A stretch of DNA of 64,000 nucleotides from Rhodoligotrophos defluvii (GTDB lineage: Bacteria > Pseudomonadota > Alphaproteobacteria > Rhizobiales > Im1): the NCBI RefSeq assembly GCF_005281615.1, contig NZ_SZZM01000008.1:62001-126000 (forward strand), given 5' to 3'. The notes below the pieces were generated by a model that worked only from the letters and a program-made list of their open reading frames with translations, ran no database searches and was not told where the DNA came from. Of this stretch, positions 1 through 9,346 are shown one piece after another; within the stretch, counting starts at the first letter, position 1, and each line of letters begins with the position of its first letter. The translations under genes and the position numbers were made by a program.

Positions 1-1
1 C

Positions 2-637
2 TCTGTCGCGCGCATGGGCACTATCGGCTTTCACCCGGCGCCGCTGCCGCGGATGCGCGGGCGTGCCGTGATCCCCTGGACGATCCTTCTGGGCGAGACG
101 ACCACGGCGGCCACCTTGTTCTGGCTGGACGACGGGGTCGATTCCGGGCCGATCCTGCGGCAGGAGCAGATGGAGATCGCACCCGACGAGACGGCGCGCA
201 GCCTCTATGCCAAGCAGACCCAAGCGCTCGCCCGCCTGTTGCCGGAGGCGGTGGCGCTGGTGCGGAACGGCGCGGCCCCGCGCATTCCACAGGATCACGC
301 CGCCGCCACCTATTGCGCCAAGCGCACGGCGGAGGACGGCCGCATCGACTGGCGCGAGCCGGCGGAGCATGTGCTGCGGCTCATTCGTGCGGTGGGGGAC
401 CCCTATCCCGGCGCGTTCTCCACCTATGACGGGAGCAAGCTGTTCGTCGATGAGGCCGTGCTTCTGCCGGACGGGCACCGCTATATCGGGCTTCCCGGCC
501 AAGTGCAGTGCCATACGGCCGACGGCTTCGCGGTGCGCTGCGGCGATGGGGCCTCAATCCACGTTACCGGCTGGCGGTGTGAGGGAAGCGCCGAGCGGCC
601 GAAGCTCCATGCCAAGCTGGGAGACATCACCCCATGA
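2..637 (+). CDS. sugar N-formyltransferase, 5' truncated by window edge
   Basis: The visible 211 residues are the C-terminal part of a protein that begins before the window. Family knowledge: formyltransferases of the Fmt/ArnA fold move a formyl group from N10-formyl-THF to an amine. Seen: the segment GFHPAPLPRMRGRAVIPW matches the H-x-S-L-L-P-x-x-R-G region of that fold, followed by G-V-D-S-G-P-I-L, typical of the same domain. A C-terminal OB-like part follows (from about residue 130). Its stop overlaps the next start by 4 bp (ATGA). Neighbouring deacetylase, DegT aminotransferase and FlaA1-type dehydratase genes argue for N-formylation of a nucleotide amino sugar rather than of initiator tRNA. 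The substrate is inference. Confidence 0.8.
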   Translation, partial: SVARMGTIGFHPAPLPRMRGRAVIPWTILLGETTTAATLFWLDDGVDSGPILRQEQMEIAPDETARSLYAKQTQALARLLPEAVALVRNGAAPRIPQDHAAATYCAKRTAEDGRIDWREPAEHVLRLIRAVGDPYPGAFSTYDGSKLFVDEAVLLPDGHRYIGLPGQVQCHTADGFAVRCGDGASIHVTGWRCEGSAERPKLHAKLGDITP

Positions 638-1359
638 CTTTCGGGCTCGACAGCTTCGGGCGGACGCTGGTGATCGCCCCCCATCCGGATGACGAGATCC
701 TGGGGGCAGGCGGCACGATTGCGCGGCTCGCGCGCGCCGGCATGGAGGTGACCGTGGCGGTGGTCACCAGCGGCCGTCCACCAGCCTATTCCGCGGCCCA
801 GGTTGCCCGGGTGCGGCACGAGGCCGAGCAGGCGCACCGCGCGCTCGGCGTGCGCGAGACCCTTTGGCTGGGCCAGCCGGCGGCGGAGCTGTCGGAGACG
901 CCCCACGCGGCCCTCAATGCCGCCATTCGGGGCGTCATCGCCGATCTCGACCCCGCCACCCTGCTGGTGCCATTCGTGGGCGACATCCACCGCGACCACC
1001 AGCTCACCTTCCTGTCGGCGCTGGTGGCGGCGCGGCCACATCAAGCGAAGTTTCCCGCGACCATCCTGGCTTACGAGACCCTGTCGGAGACCAACTGGAA
1101 TGCTCCGTATCTGAGCCCCGGCTTCCAGCCCAACGTGTTCATCGACATCTCAAACACGCTGCAGCTGAAGCTCGATGCCATGGAAATGTTCGCGTCGCAG
1201 CTGCGGGATTTTCCGCATGAGCGCTCGGCGGAGGCGCTCAAGGCCTTGGCCATGCTGCGCGGGGCTGCCGTCCATTGCCATGCCGCTGAGGCTTTCGTGC
1301 TGGTGCGGCACGTGGTGCGCGCGCCAGGCGAAGAGTCGGACCGGATCAAGGGAGGCTGA
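634..1359 (+). CDS. PIG-L/LmbE family N-acetyl-sugar deacetylase
   Basis: A 241-residue zinc hydrolase of the PIG-L (LmbE) family. Seen: the metal motif APHPDDE near residue 16 and the second site GDIHRDHQLT near residue 110, both complete, in a protein of normal family length without signal peptide, so it should act in the cytoplasm. Known family reaction: removal of an N-acyl group from GlcNAc-like sugars. It is translationally coupled (ATGA) to the upstream formyltransferase; a deacetylase followed by re-acylation with formyl is a plausible pairing. The exact sugar is not determinable here. Confidence 0.85.
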   Translation: MTFGLDSFGRTLVIAPHPDDEILGAGGTIARLARAGMEVTVAVVTSGRPPAYSAAQVARVRHEAEQAHRALGVRETLWLGQPAAELSETPHAALNAAIRGVIADLDPATLLVPFVGDIHRDHQLTFLSALVAARPHQAKFPATILAYETLSETNWNAPYLSPGFQPNVFIDISNTLQLKLDAMEMFASQLRDFPHERSAEALKALAMLRGAAVHCHAAEAFVLVRHVVRAPGEESDRIKGG

Positions 1360-1361
1360 AC

Positions 1362-2561
1362 ATGAACCGCTGGCCGCACTATGACGAGGCGCAGATCGCG
1401 GAAGTGGCTGATGTGCTCAGGTCGGGCAGGGTGAATGCCTGGACCGGCACCCGCATCGCCGCGTTCGAGGAAGCCTATGCGGCGCTTCTGGGCCGGCGCC
1501 ATGCCATCGCCTTGGGGAACGGTACCGTGGCCCTGGACGTGGCGCTGCAGGCCATCGGCCTCGCGCCGGGGGACGAGGTTATCGTCACCCCGCGCAGCTT
1601 CGTGGCCTCGGCCGCCTGCGTGCCCATGGCCGGGGGCGTGCCGGTCTTTGCCGATGTGGACAGGGACAGCCAGGCGATGACCGCGTCCACCATCGCGGCG
1701 GCGCTCACCGAGCGCACCCGGGCCATCATCATCGTGCATCTGGCCGGCTGGCCGGCGGAGATGGACGCGATCATGGCGCTGGCCAGAGAGCATGGCGTGC
1801 TGGTGATCGAGGACTGCGCCCAGGCCCATGGGGCCATGCTGCACGGCCGTCCCGTGGGCAGCTTCGGCGACATCGCCGCTTTCTCGTTCTGTCAGGACAA
1901 GATCATCACCACTGGGGGTGAAGGGGGGCTGCTGGCCATGGACGACGACCGTCTGTGGCAGCGGGCATGGAGCCTCAAGGACCATGGGAAGAGCTATGAC
2001 GCCGTGTTCAGGCGCACGCACAAGCCGGGCTTCCGCTGGCTGCATGAAAGCTTCGGCTCGAATTACCGGATGACCGAGATGCAAGCTGCCCTCGGCCTTT
2101 GCCAGCTCGAGCGGCTGGAGCGCTGGCATGAGCAGCGGGCGGCCAATGCAGCCATTCTGATGCAAGCGTTCCGGTCGCTGCCGGGCTTGCGCACGCCGGT
2201 GCCGCCGCCGCATGTGCGCCACGCGTGGTATCGGTTCTACACCTTCGTCGAGCCGGACCGGCTGAGGCCGGGATGGAACCGGGACCGGATCCTAGAGACC
2301 ATAACGAGCCGCGGGGTTGCGTGCTTCACCGGCAGCTGTTCGGAGATCTACCGGGAGCTCGCCTTCACGCGGGCCGGCTTCGGTCCGAGGGCGCCGCTGC
2401 CGGTTGCGGCCAGCCTTGGTGAGACGAGCTTGGCCTTCCTTGTGGATCCCTGCCAGAGCGAGGCGGACATGCGCCGGGTGGCTGCGGTGGTAAGGGAGGT
2501 CATGGCCGAGGCTGCGGGTGGCGGGGCCTCGGCGCGGACCCGTTCGCGCTATGTGGCCTGA
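1362..2561 (+). CDS. DegT/DnrJ/EryC1/StrS family PLP-dependent sugar aminotransferase
   Basis: 399 residues, the usual size for PLP enzymes that aminate nucleotide keto-sugars. Seen: GNGTVALDVAL (PLP phosphate region), EDCAQAHG with the Asp that contacts the pyridine nitrogen, and SFCQDKIITTGGEGG carrying the Schiff-base Lys. A GGAGG ribosome site lies 6 bp before the ATG. It sits 2 bp after the PIG-L gene in one operon. With the FlaA1-like dehydratase at 9.4 kb making a 4-keto sugar, this enzyme would supply the amino group; formylation by the upstream enzyme could follow. Pathway order is inference. Confidence 0.88.
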   Translation: MNRWPHYDEAQIAEVADVLRSGRVNAWTGTRIAAFEEAYAALLGRRHAIALGNGTVALDVALQAIGLAPGDEVIVTPRSFVASAACVPMAGGVPVFADVDRDSQAMTASTIAAALTERTRAIIIVHLAGWPAEMDAIMALAREHGVLVIEDCAQAHGAMLHGRPVGSFGDIAAFSFCQDKIITTGGEGGLLAMDDDRLWQRAWSLKDHGKSYDAVFRRTHKPGFRWLHESFGSNYRMTEMQAALGLCQLERLERWHEQRAANAAILMQAFRSLPGLRTPVPPPHVRHAWYRFYTFVEPDRLRPGWNRDRILETITSRGVACFTGSCSEIYRELAFTRAGFGPRAPLPVAASLGETSLAFLVDPCQSEADMRRVAAVVREVMAEAAGGGASARTRSRYVA

Positions 2562-2573
2562 AGGCTCGGCGCG

Positions 2574-3536
2574 ATGGATCTGACGGTGCTCATCTCTTCG
2601 GCGGGGCGGCGTGTCGGGCTCATCGAGTGCTTCCGCCATGCCGCACGGCGCGCCGGACTGAGCCCTACCGTGCTGGCCTGCGACCAGAACCCCGCCATGA
2701 GCGCCGCCTGCTGGGCTGCCGACCAGTGCTTTCCGGTGCCCGCCTGCACCCACCCGGAATTTTCCGACGCGATGTTGGAGATCGTCCGGGCGTTCGGCGT
2801 GCGGCTGGTGGTGCCCACCATCGATCCGGAGCTTGCGCCGCTGGCTGTCGCCGCGGAGCGCTTCGCGCAGGTTGGGGCGCGGGTGCATGTGAGCCCGCCA
2901 CCGGTGATCGAGGTGGTGCGCGACAAGCTGCGCACGGTGGAGGTTCTGGGCGCGGCAGGTGTGCCGGTGCCGGTGACCATCGCGCTCGACCAGCTCGGGC
3001 CATGCCGCCGGAGCCTCACCTGGCCGATGTTCCTGAAGCCTGCGGGCGGCAGCGCCAGCCGCGGCATCCGCATCATTCACGATCCGGACGAGCTGCCGGC
3101 GAACCCGGAGGAGCCGATGGTGCTGCAAGAGTTGCTGCGCGGCCCGGAATACACGGTGAACATGTTCATCGATCAGAGGGGCCATATGTGCAGCGCGATT
3201 GCCCATCGGCGGCTGCAGGTGCGCGCGGGCGAGGTGGAGAAGGGGCGAACCGAGCGCAACCCGCTATTCTATGACCTCGCTACTCTCGTGGCGCGGGCCT
3301 TACCGGAAGCCCGGGGCGTCATGTGTTTCCAGGCCATCCTGGACGAGCGGCTGGGGCCGCGGGTGTTCGAGGTGAACGCACGCTTCGGCGGCGGCTATCC
3401 GCTCGCTCACCACGCGGGCGCGGAATATGCACGCTGGCTCTTGGAGGAGGTGGCGGGCCTGCCCGCGCGGCCGCATGATGATTGGCGCGACGGAGTGCTG
3501 ATGCTCCGCTACGACGCCGCGTTCTTCGAGGGGTGA
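2574..3536 (+). CDS. ATP-grasp ligase (carbamoyl-phosphate-synthase-like)
   Basis: 320-residue ATP-grasp protein. Seen: an N-terminal pre-ATP-grasp segment starting LISSAGRRVGLIECF, an ATP-binding FLKPAGGSASRGIRI loop near residue 150, LQELLRGPEYTVNMF, and the metal/nucleotide motif FEVNARFGGGYPL near the C-terminus. Such enzymes join a carboxylate to an amine or thiol using ATP. In surface-glycan clusters they commonly sit beside a HAD protein, as here (13 bp to the next gene), and may attach an amino acid or other acid to a sugar. The donor and acceptor cannot be read from the sequence. Confidence 0.82.
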   Translation: MDLTVLISSAGRRVGLIECFRHAARRAGLSPTVLACDQNPAMSAACWAADQCFPVPACTHPEFSDAMLEIVRAFGVRLVVPTIDPELAPLAVAAERFAQVGARVHVSPPPVIEVVRDKLRTVEVLGAAGVPVPVTIALDQLGPCRRSLTWPMFLKPAGGSASRGIRIIHDPDELPANPEEPMVLQELLRGPEYTVNMFIDQRGHMCSAIAHRRLQVRAGEVEKGRTERNPLFYDLATLVARALPEARGVMCFQAILDERLGPRVFEVNARFGGGYPLAHHAGAEYARWLLEEVAGLPARPHDDWRDGVLMLRYDAAFFEG

Positions 3537-3549
3537 GGAGACGGCCCGC

Positions 3550-4347
3550 GTGAGCTTGCCTTTCACCATCGTGTTCGACCTGGACGACACGCTCTATCTC
3601 GAGCGCGACTTCGTGCGCAGCGGCTTCAAGGCGGCGGACACATGGCTGCGCCGGAATAAGGGCGTTGAGGGGCTGGAGCAGGTCTGCCTTGCCCTGTTCG
3701 AGGCGGGGCAGCGGACACTAACCTTCGACCGCGCTCTCGACGCGCTCGGGCTTGGTGGCGACCAGGCGCTGCTTGCGCAGCTGATCCGTGTCTACCGAAG
3801 CCACGACCCAGCCATTGCCCTGACCGATGATGCCAAGCGGTTCCTTGCCACCAATCCTGCGCGGCATGGGCTGATCACCGACGGATTGCTTCTCACCCAG
3901 CAGGCGAAGGTGAGGGCGCTGGGCCTCGACCAAGCGCTCGGGTTCGTGCTGTGCACGGCAGCGCTGGGCGAGGGGTTCGGCAAGCCGCATTCGAGGCCGT
4001 TCAGGTGTCTGGAGGCCTGGGCGGCTCCCTTCAAGGCGCCGCTGGTCTATGTGGCCGACAATCCGCGCAAGGATTTCGTCACGCCCAAGGCACGGGGGTG
4101 GATGACGGTGGAAATCGCGCGGCCGGAGCGGGTGCACGACCACGCCGCGCCGGGTGCCGACCACGAGGCTCATATGCGGATCCGCTCGCTCGACGAGCTG
4201 CAGGATTGCCTGCACGAGCTGGCCTCCGCCCGGGCGGCAAGGATTTTCCTGACAGGCCGTCGTGCATTGCGTCCTTTGGCGGCCGATGGATCTGGTGAGA
4301 GTATCGAGGCCTGCTCTAACAGGCCGAGAAGGTGGAGCCTTACGTGA
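3550..4347 (+). CDS. HAD-superfamily hydrolase
   Basis: 265 residues starting at GTG with a GAGGAG ribosome site about 10 bp upstream. Seen: motif I VFDLDDTLY near the N-terminus, motif II LITDG and the acidic motif VYVADNPRKDF, giving a complete haloacid-dehalogenase active site. It would hydrolyse a phosphate ester, perhaps a sugar phosphate made in this locus. The last 30 or so residues are unlike the HAD core and overlap the start of the flippase gene by 16 bp. Pairing with the preceding ATP-grasp gene recurs in O-antigen and capsule loci, to my knowledge. Substrate unknown. Confidence 0.8.
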   Translation: MSLPFTIVFDLDDTLYLERDFVRSGFKAADTWLRRNKGVEGLEQVCLALFEAGQRTLTFDRALDALGLGGDQALLAQLIRVYRSHDPAIALTDDAKRFLATNPARHGLITDGLLLTQQAKVRALGLDQALGFVLCTAALGEGFGKPHSRPFRCLEAWAAPFKAPLVYVADNPRKDFVTPKARGWMTVEIARPERVHDHAAPGADHEAHMRIRSLDELQDCLHELASARAARIFLTGRRALRPLAADGSGESIEACSNRPRRWSLT

Positions 4348-5702
4348 TCTCTCCGGCCGCTGTGCGAAGCTTCGGCCGCCAGGCGCGGCGCTTCTGGCGC
4401 GAAGAGGCGGCCCTGCGCAGGCGCCTCGTCAACACGGGCCATCTGCTCACGGGCAATGTCTTCGGGTCGGCCATCGGCCTGGTCGCCTTCGTGTTGACTG
4501 CGCGGGCGCTGGGGCCGACCGACTATGGCATTCTCGCGCTCACGCTGGCCTATGTGCGGGCGGTGGAGCGGCTGATCGCCTTTCAATCCTGGCAGCCGCT
4601 GATCAAGTATGGCGCGGAGGTGCGCGGCCGCGAGCACCTCAACGACTACCGGGCGTTGCTGAAATTCGGGCTGCTGGTGGATATCGGGGCGGCGGCAACC
4701 GCGTATCTGACCGCCATCGGCCTTGCGCTGCTGTTCGGGCCGCTGGTGGGCATAAGCGCGCAAAACGTCGACCAGGTGCTGATCTATGCAACGGTGCTGC
4801 TGTTCCAGATCAGCGGATTTCCAACCGCGGTGATGCGGCTGGCCGGGCGGTTCAAGCTGACCGCCTATGGGGCGTTGATCAGCAGCGTGCTGCGGCTGGG
4901 CTTCTGCGCCGTCGGGCTCATCACAGGCCAGGGCCTGCGCTATTTCGTGATCGTCTGGACCGTCACGCAGATCATCGGTGCGTTGACCCTGCTTGGGCTT
5001 GCCTTCTGGGAGATCCGGCGGCAGGGCGTGCGCCGCTTGCTGTGGGCGCCTCTCACGGGCGTGACCCGCCGGTTCAAGGGGCTGTTGAGCTTCACGGTGG
5101 GCAGCAATGTCGAGCTCACGCTACGGTCGAGCGCCAACGAGTTCGATACCTTGCTGGTGGGCATGCTGGCCGGGCCTGCGGCGGCCGGCCTCTACCATAT
5201 TGCCAAACGCTTGGGGCGCCTTGTGCTGCAATTGGGCGTGCAGGTGCAGGCGGTGCTCTACCCGGACGTGGCCCGGTTATGGGCGGATAACGCAGTGAAC
5301 GAATTCCGCCGCGCCGTCTTGCAGATCGAGGTGATGCTGGCGGGCATCGGCGTCGCGCTCGTTATTGCCACTGCCCTTGTCGCCCAGCCGGTGCTCGCGT
5401 GGACGGCGGGGCCGAGCTTTGCGGATGCGGCGAGCCTGGCGGTCGTGCAGATGCTGGCCGTGACCATGACTCTCAGCGGCAGCGCGGTGCGCACCGCGCT
5501 GCTGGCCATGGGCCGGCAACCCTCGGTCTTGCGGGTGGTGAGCATCGCCACGGTGGCCTTTCACTTGACCGCGTTCAGCACCATTCCGTTCATCGGGGCG
5601 ATGGGCGGCAATATCGCCCATGTGGTGATGGCGCTGGTGTGGCTCGTCGGCCTGTCGATGATCTATCGCACCGCGCTGCCCTCACAGCCGGCGCGCGTTT
5701 AG
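4332..5702 (+). CDS. Wzx-like polysaccharide flippase
   Basis: 456-residue polytopic membrane protein with about 12 hydrophobic segments (for example residues 40-60, 115-140, 150-175, 330-350 and 420-445). Seen: an N-terminal HLLTGNVFGSAIGLVAFVL followed by RALGPTDYGILALTLAYV, the typical opening of the Wzx/MVF lipid-linked oligosaccharide flippases. It would move undecaprenyl-linked repeat units across the inner membrane. The start is GTG, overlapping the HAD gene by 16 bp. It is convergent with the next glycosyltransferase and overlaps its end by 21 bp. Confidence 0.82.
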   Translation: MEPYVISPAAVRSFGRQARRFWREEAALRRRLVNTGHLLTGNVFGSAIGLVAFVLTARALGPTDYGILALTLAYVRAVERLIAFQSWQPLIKYGAEVRGREHLNDYRALLKFGLLVDIGAAATAYLTAIGLALLFGPLVGISAQNVDQVLIYATVLLFQISGFPTAVMRLAGRFKLTAYGALISSVLRLGFCAVGLITGQGLRYFVIVWTVTQIIGALTLLGLAFWEIRRQGVRRLLWAPLTGVTRRFKGLLSFTVGSNVELTLRSSANEFDTLLVGMLAGPAAAGLYHIAKRLGRLVLQLGVQVQAVLYPDVARLWADNAVNEFRRAVLQIEVMLAGIGVALVIATALVAQPVLAWTAGPSFADAASLAVVQMLAVTMTLSGSAVRTALLAMGRQPSVLRVVSIATVAFHLTAFSTIPFIGAMGGNIAHVVMALVWLVGLSMIYRTALPSQPARV

Positions 5703-6851
5703 GGCGGCGTCCACCACGTCATCCCAGGCGGCCATCACGTTCTCGCTGGAGAACCGCCTGGCGGACAGGCGCGCATGGGCGGCGAGACTGCGGCGAAGCG
5801 AGTGGTCCCGCAAAAGCAATGACAGGGAAGCGGCGAGCGCGCCGATATTGCCGTCGGGCACGAGCAGCCCGTCCTCACCGTGGGTGATCATCTCGCGCGG
5901 CCCGAACCGACAATCGAAGGCGACGACGGGCAGGCCCGCCGCCATGGCTTCCATGAGAACGATGCCCCAGCCCTCGTAGCGGGAGGAGAGGACGAACACG
6001 TCGGTCGTCTCGATCCAGGCACCGGGCCGCTCGCTCACCCCGGGGAGGTGGACCCGGCCGGCCAGCCCCAAGGCGTCGCGCTGGGCGGTGAGCCGCTCGC
6101 GTTCCGGACCCTCGCCCCAGATCACCAGCTTCCAGTCCGGGTGGAGATCGGCAATCTGCGCGAAGGCTTCAAGCAGCAGGTCAAAGCCCTTCTGGGGCAC
6201 CAGCCTGCCGACGGCCGCCACCGTGTTGCCGTTGCGGCGCGGAACGATATCAGGGGGCAAATGAACCTGGTTGGGGATGACCCAGCTGCGGCGGCGCTGC
6301 TCGCGTGGGAAGCAGTCCATGGCCCCCTGGGTCATGGTGATCAGCCCATAAGCCTTGGGGTAGCTCCAGCTGCGCAGACGGCTCCAGACGGGGCCGAAAC
6401 TCTGCATCTCCGGGTTGTTGCGCTCGGACACGATCACGGGGATGCCGGTGCCTCTGGCCGCCAGCACCGACAAGACATTGGTGCGGGTGAGGAAGCTCAC
6501 CACCAGGTCCGGTCTCAGCTCCAGGAAGGTGCGGCGGAGGAGGTGCAGGCGGCGCGCCGTCATCGCGGCGCCCAGCATGGGACCATAACGCCGCACCGGC
6601 ACGTTCAGCCGGCGCAGCTCCACGCTTGGGGAAAGGGCATAGTAGGGAGCCGTCCCATCCGCCTCCGGGGTGACGATCGCCACCTGCCAACCGCGCAATG
6701 CCCATTGGTTGGCAAGAAAGCTCACCACGCCCTCGCTGCCGCCAGCGCCCAGGGCTGGCAATACCAGCGCAATGCGCGGGGCGCGCCTGGCGGACGCCGC
6801 CAGCACACCCTCGCCGCGCAGGGAAGGCACGCTGGTCAGGCCAAGGCTCAT
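5682..6851 (-). CDS. GT4-family glycosyltransferase
   Basis: 389 residues beginning MSLGLTSVPSLRG; an open frame continues upstream but that part crosses a dispersed repeat and is unlikely to be coding. Seen: an N-terminal LPALGAGGSEGVV acceptor loop, VGRLVPQKGFDLLLEAF, GEGPERERL, and the donor-binding ExxGWGxxLMEAMA signature near residue 305 (RYEGWGIVLMEAMAAGLPVV). These define a GT-B retaining enzyme of family GT4 that adds a sugar to a growing lipid-linked chain. It is the only gene on the minus strand in the 1-17 kb locus and is divergent from the next GT4 gene. Confidence 0.85.
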   Translation of the reverse strand: MSLGLTSVPSLRGEGVLAASARRAPRIALVLPALGAGGSEGVVSFLANQWALRGWQVAIVTPEADGTAPYYALSPSVELRRLNVPVRRYGPMLGAAMTARRLHLLRRTFLELRPDLVVSFLTRTNVLSVLAARGTGIPVIVSERNNPEMQSFGPVWSRLRSWSYPKAYGLITMTQGAMDCFPREQRRRSWVIPNQVHLPPDIVPRRNGNTVAAVGRLVPQKGFDLLLEAFAQIADLHPDWKLVIWGEGPERERLTAQRDALGLAGRVHLPGVSERPGAWIETTDVFVLSSRYEGWGIVLMEAMAAGLPVVAFDCRFGPREMITHGEDGLLVPDGNIGALAASLSLLLRDHSLRRSLAAHARLSARRFSSENVMAAWDDVVDAALNARRL

Positions 6852-6899
6852 GATGGATCCGTTGTTGCCTATGATGGCGGAATGCTCGCCAGCAGACCC

Positions 6900-6998
6900 G
6901 AGCGTTTTCGCTTTTCCTGGAATCGCGAAACCGCTCTGAGTTCTTGCTTGTCGCATTTCCTGACGCGAACCGGCGTCCACTTCGCTCGAAAATGCTCC
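6900..6998. repeat. dispersed palindromic repeat, copy A (RIME-like)
   Basis: About 100 bp beginning GAGCGTTTTCGC and ending CGCTCGAAAATGCTC, with inverted ends and the internal core CGCGAACCGGCGTCCACTTCG. Three more copies lie at 15964, 22666 and 29400. Position is intergenic between two divergent glycosyltransferase genes. The pattern matches the intergenic mosaic repeats I know from rhizobial genomes; that label is from memory. Confidence 0.75.
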
Positions 6999-7091
6999 AG
7001 GGATGCGGTCGCGCGAAAGCTCCGATTTTCCTGACTTCCCGAGCGGGCGCGCCGCATTGCCAATAGGAGGTGCTGCAGCAGGGAAGAAACG

Positions 7092-8306
7092 ATGCGCCAA
7101 CAGCCCATTACGGTCTGCTTCCCGTTCATTGGCGACGAGATTGGTGGAAGCCACATCTCGGCCCTGAAGCTGGTGGAGGCGCTTCCGCCGGAGAAGGTAA
7201 GGCCGATCATTGCCCTTCAGAGACGGGACGGGCCGCTCGCGCGGTATCTGGCGGCACGGCGGCTGCCCTATACCTTCGTGCCGCATCCCCATCTGCTGAA
7301 AACGGACACCCTGCTGGGCCGGATGAAGGCAGGTTTCGACTGCCTGCGGCAAGCCGTGCCGCTGGCAACCTTTCTACGGGATCATGAGGTCGATATCGTC
7401 CACACCAATGACGGGCGGATCCATGCGCAATGGGCCATGCCGGCGCGGCTGGCCGGAGCGGCCCATGTGTGGCACCATCGCGGCGACCCGGATGCCCGCG
7501 GCGCCAATCTGTTGGCGCCCCTGGTTGCCGATCACATGGTCACGGTTTCGCGTTTCGCGCGCCCGCGGCGGCCGATCATGAGCCTGCAGCGCAAGCTCTC
7601 GGTGGTGCACAGCCCGTTCGAGCCGCCGGCAGCCACCCTCAGCCGTCCGACGGCGCGGGCCATGGTGATGCATGTGCTCCGCTGCGAGCACAATACCCGC
7701 TTCCTCGGCTATTTCGGCCTGCTGATCGAGCGCAAGCGGCCCCTGGCCTTCGTGGAGGTGGTGGCGGCCTTCTGCAGGCGCCATCCCGACATTCCGGTGA
7801 TGGGCCTGCTGTTCGGCGTGCCGGGCAGCGAAAGCCCTCATTACGACCGGCTGGTGCTCGAGCGCGCGCAGGCCCTGGGGATCAGCAGCAGGATCAGGCT
7901 CATGGGATTTCGCGAGCCGGTCGATCCGTGGATGACGGCAATGGACGTGCTGCTGGTTCCGGCGGTGCGCGAGCCGTTCGGCCGCACGCTCATCGAAGCG
8001 ATGTTCATCGGAACGCCGGTCGTGGCGACCAATGACGGCGGCAATTCCGAGGCGATCGAGCACGGCAAGACCGGCATTCTGGTTCCGCCCGACCAGCCGG
8101 AAGCCTTCGTCGCGCCGATCCATCGCCTGCTCGCGGATGAGGCTCACCGTCAGCGGATCACGGAGGAAGCGAGGGCACGAGCCTATGCCAGCTATAGCGT
8201 GAAGGCGCATGTGGACAAGCTCACGGCCATATACCAGGCGCTCAGGCCCGGCCGGGACGAGAACGCCTTGACGCCCGCCTGGGGTGCCCAGCATGACACT
8301 CGATGA
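7092..8306 (+). CDS. GT4-family glycosyltransferase
   Basis: 404 residues with a GGGAAGAAACG ribosome site directly before the ATG. Seen: an N-terminal FPFIGDEIGGSHISALKLVEAL acceptor domain, GYFGLLIERKRPLAFVE at the start of the donor domain, and the GT4 signature VREPFGRTLIEAMFIGTPVV followed by GGNSEAIEHGKTGILV near residue 320. It probably adds one residue of the polysaccharide repeat in the cytoplasm. Its stop lies 14 bp inside the sulfotransferase gene, so the two are likely co-transcribed. The sugar donor is unknown. Confidence 0.86.
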   Translation: MRQQPITVCFPFIGDEIGGSHISALKLVEALPPEKVRPIIALQRRDGPLARYLAARRLPYTFVPHPHLLKTDTLLGRMKAGFDCLRQAVPLATFLRDHEVDIVHTNDGRIHAQWAMPARLAGAAHVWHHRGDPDARGANLLAPLVADHMVTVSRFARPRRPIMSLQRKLSVVHSPFEPPAATLSRPTARAMVMHVLRCEHNTRFLGYFGLLIERKRPLAFVEVVAAFCRRHPDIPVMGLLFGVPGSESPHYDRLVLERAQALGISSRIRLMGFREPVDPWMTAMDVLLVPAVREPFGRTLIEAMFIGTPVVATNDGGNSEAIEHGKTGILVPPDQPEAFVAPIHRLLADEAHRQRITEEARARAYASYSVKAHVDKLTAIYQALRPGRDENALTPAWGAQHDTR

Positions 8307-9153
8307 TATCGGCTTCCTCATCATCGGCGCGACGAAGAGCGCCACGACCTGGCTGCAACGCGCTCTGCAGCGCGACCCGGCCGTATCGATGCCGGACCCG
8401 GAGCTGCACTATTTCAGCCGGTTCCATGAGCGCGGGCATGACTGGTATCTCGCGCAGTTCCATAAGGGGCTGGAAACGCGGCTGCTGGGGGAGAAGTCGA
8501 ACTCCTATCTCGAGAGCGCCGACGCCGCCCGCCGGATCGCGCGGGCCCTGCCGAATGTCCGCCTGATCGCGCAGCTGCGCAACCCGGTCGACCGGGCCTA
8601 TTCCGACTATTGCATGATGTATCGACGCGGCGAGGTGGGGCGCAATATCGGCGCCTATCTCGATCCACGCAATCCGCAGGACACGCGCCTGCTCCGCGCC
8701 GGGTACTATTTCGAGCAGCTGAAGGCGTTCTACGATCACTTCCCGGCGGATCGCATTCACGTGACTTTCTATGAGACGGTGGCGAGTGATCCGGCGGGGC
8801 ACCTCGCGGCAGTACGGCGTTTCCTGTCGCTCAACGAAGAGGTCTCGTTGGGTGGGGTGGATGCGAAGGTGAAAGACAAGACCGCGCCGATGCTGGCGCC
8901 GGCGCTGCGGCGCTGGCTCGCGCCGGTGAAGCCTGTGGTCGCGCCCATGCGACAGACCGCCCTGTTCCGCGGCGTGCATCGGGTGCTGGCCTCCGAGATC
9001 CGCTACAGCCCGTTGTCGGACAGTCTGCGTCGCCGGCTGGAGGAACACTACGCAGCTGATGTGGAACGCCTCGGCCGCCTCGTGGGGCGCGACTTGTCGC
9101 AGTGGCTCAACAGCGCAAAAGGTTCCCGTTCAGGCGGGCAGGCTTTTCCCTAA
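8293..9153 (+). CDS. PAPS-dependent sulfotransferase
   Basis: 286-residue cytosolic-type sulfotransferase. Seen: the 5'-phosphosulfate loop IIGATKSATTWLQRAL near residue 10 and the 3'-phosphate motif LRNPVDRAYSDY near residue 95, spaced as in the family. It would transfer sulfate from PAPS to a hydroxyl or amine of the glycan or its precursor. The ATG at 8293 is preferred to an in-frame GTG at 8284 because the protein then starts right before the core fold. It overlaps the glycosyltransferase by 14 bp. No PAPS synthesis genes are in the window. Confidence 0.85.
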   Translation: MTLDDIGFLIIGATKSATTWLQRALQRDPAVSMPDPELHYFSRFHERGHDWYLAQFHKGLETRLLGEKSNSYLESADAARRIARALPNVRLIAQLRNPVDRAYSDYCMMYRRGEVGRNIGAYLDPRNPQDTRLLRAGYYFEQLKAFYDHFPADRIHVTFYETVASDPAGHLAAVRRFLSLNEEVSLGGVDAKVKDKTAPMLAPALRRWLAPVKPVVAPMRQTALFRGVHRVLASEIRYSPLSDSLRRRLEEHYAADVERLGRLVGRDLSQWLNSAKGSRSGGQAFP

Positions 9154-9346
9154 ATGGCGATGTCTATCAGCAGTGCAATCTACGGGTTTTACTGACGCTC
9201 CTTGCGGTTTCGCTCCCTTTCATTCACCCCGCATTTTAGCAAACTAAACGTCCTGTTCCGACGCTCTGGAAAATAGCGAGGCGCTATGGCGGGCTCGTTC
9301 GCAATGATCGTGCCCATTGCTGGCTGTTTTTCAAAATTCACCGGAT

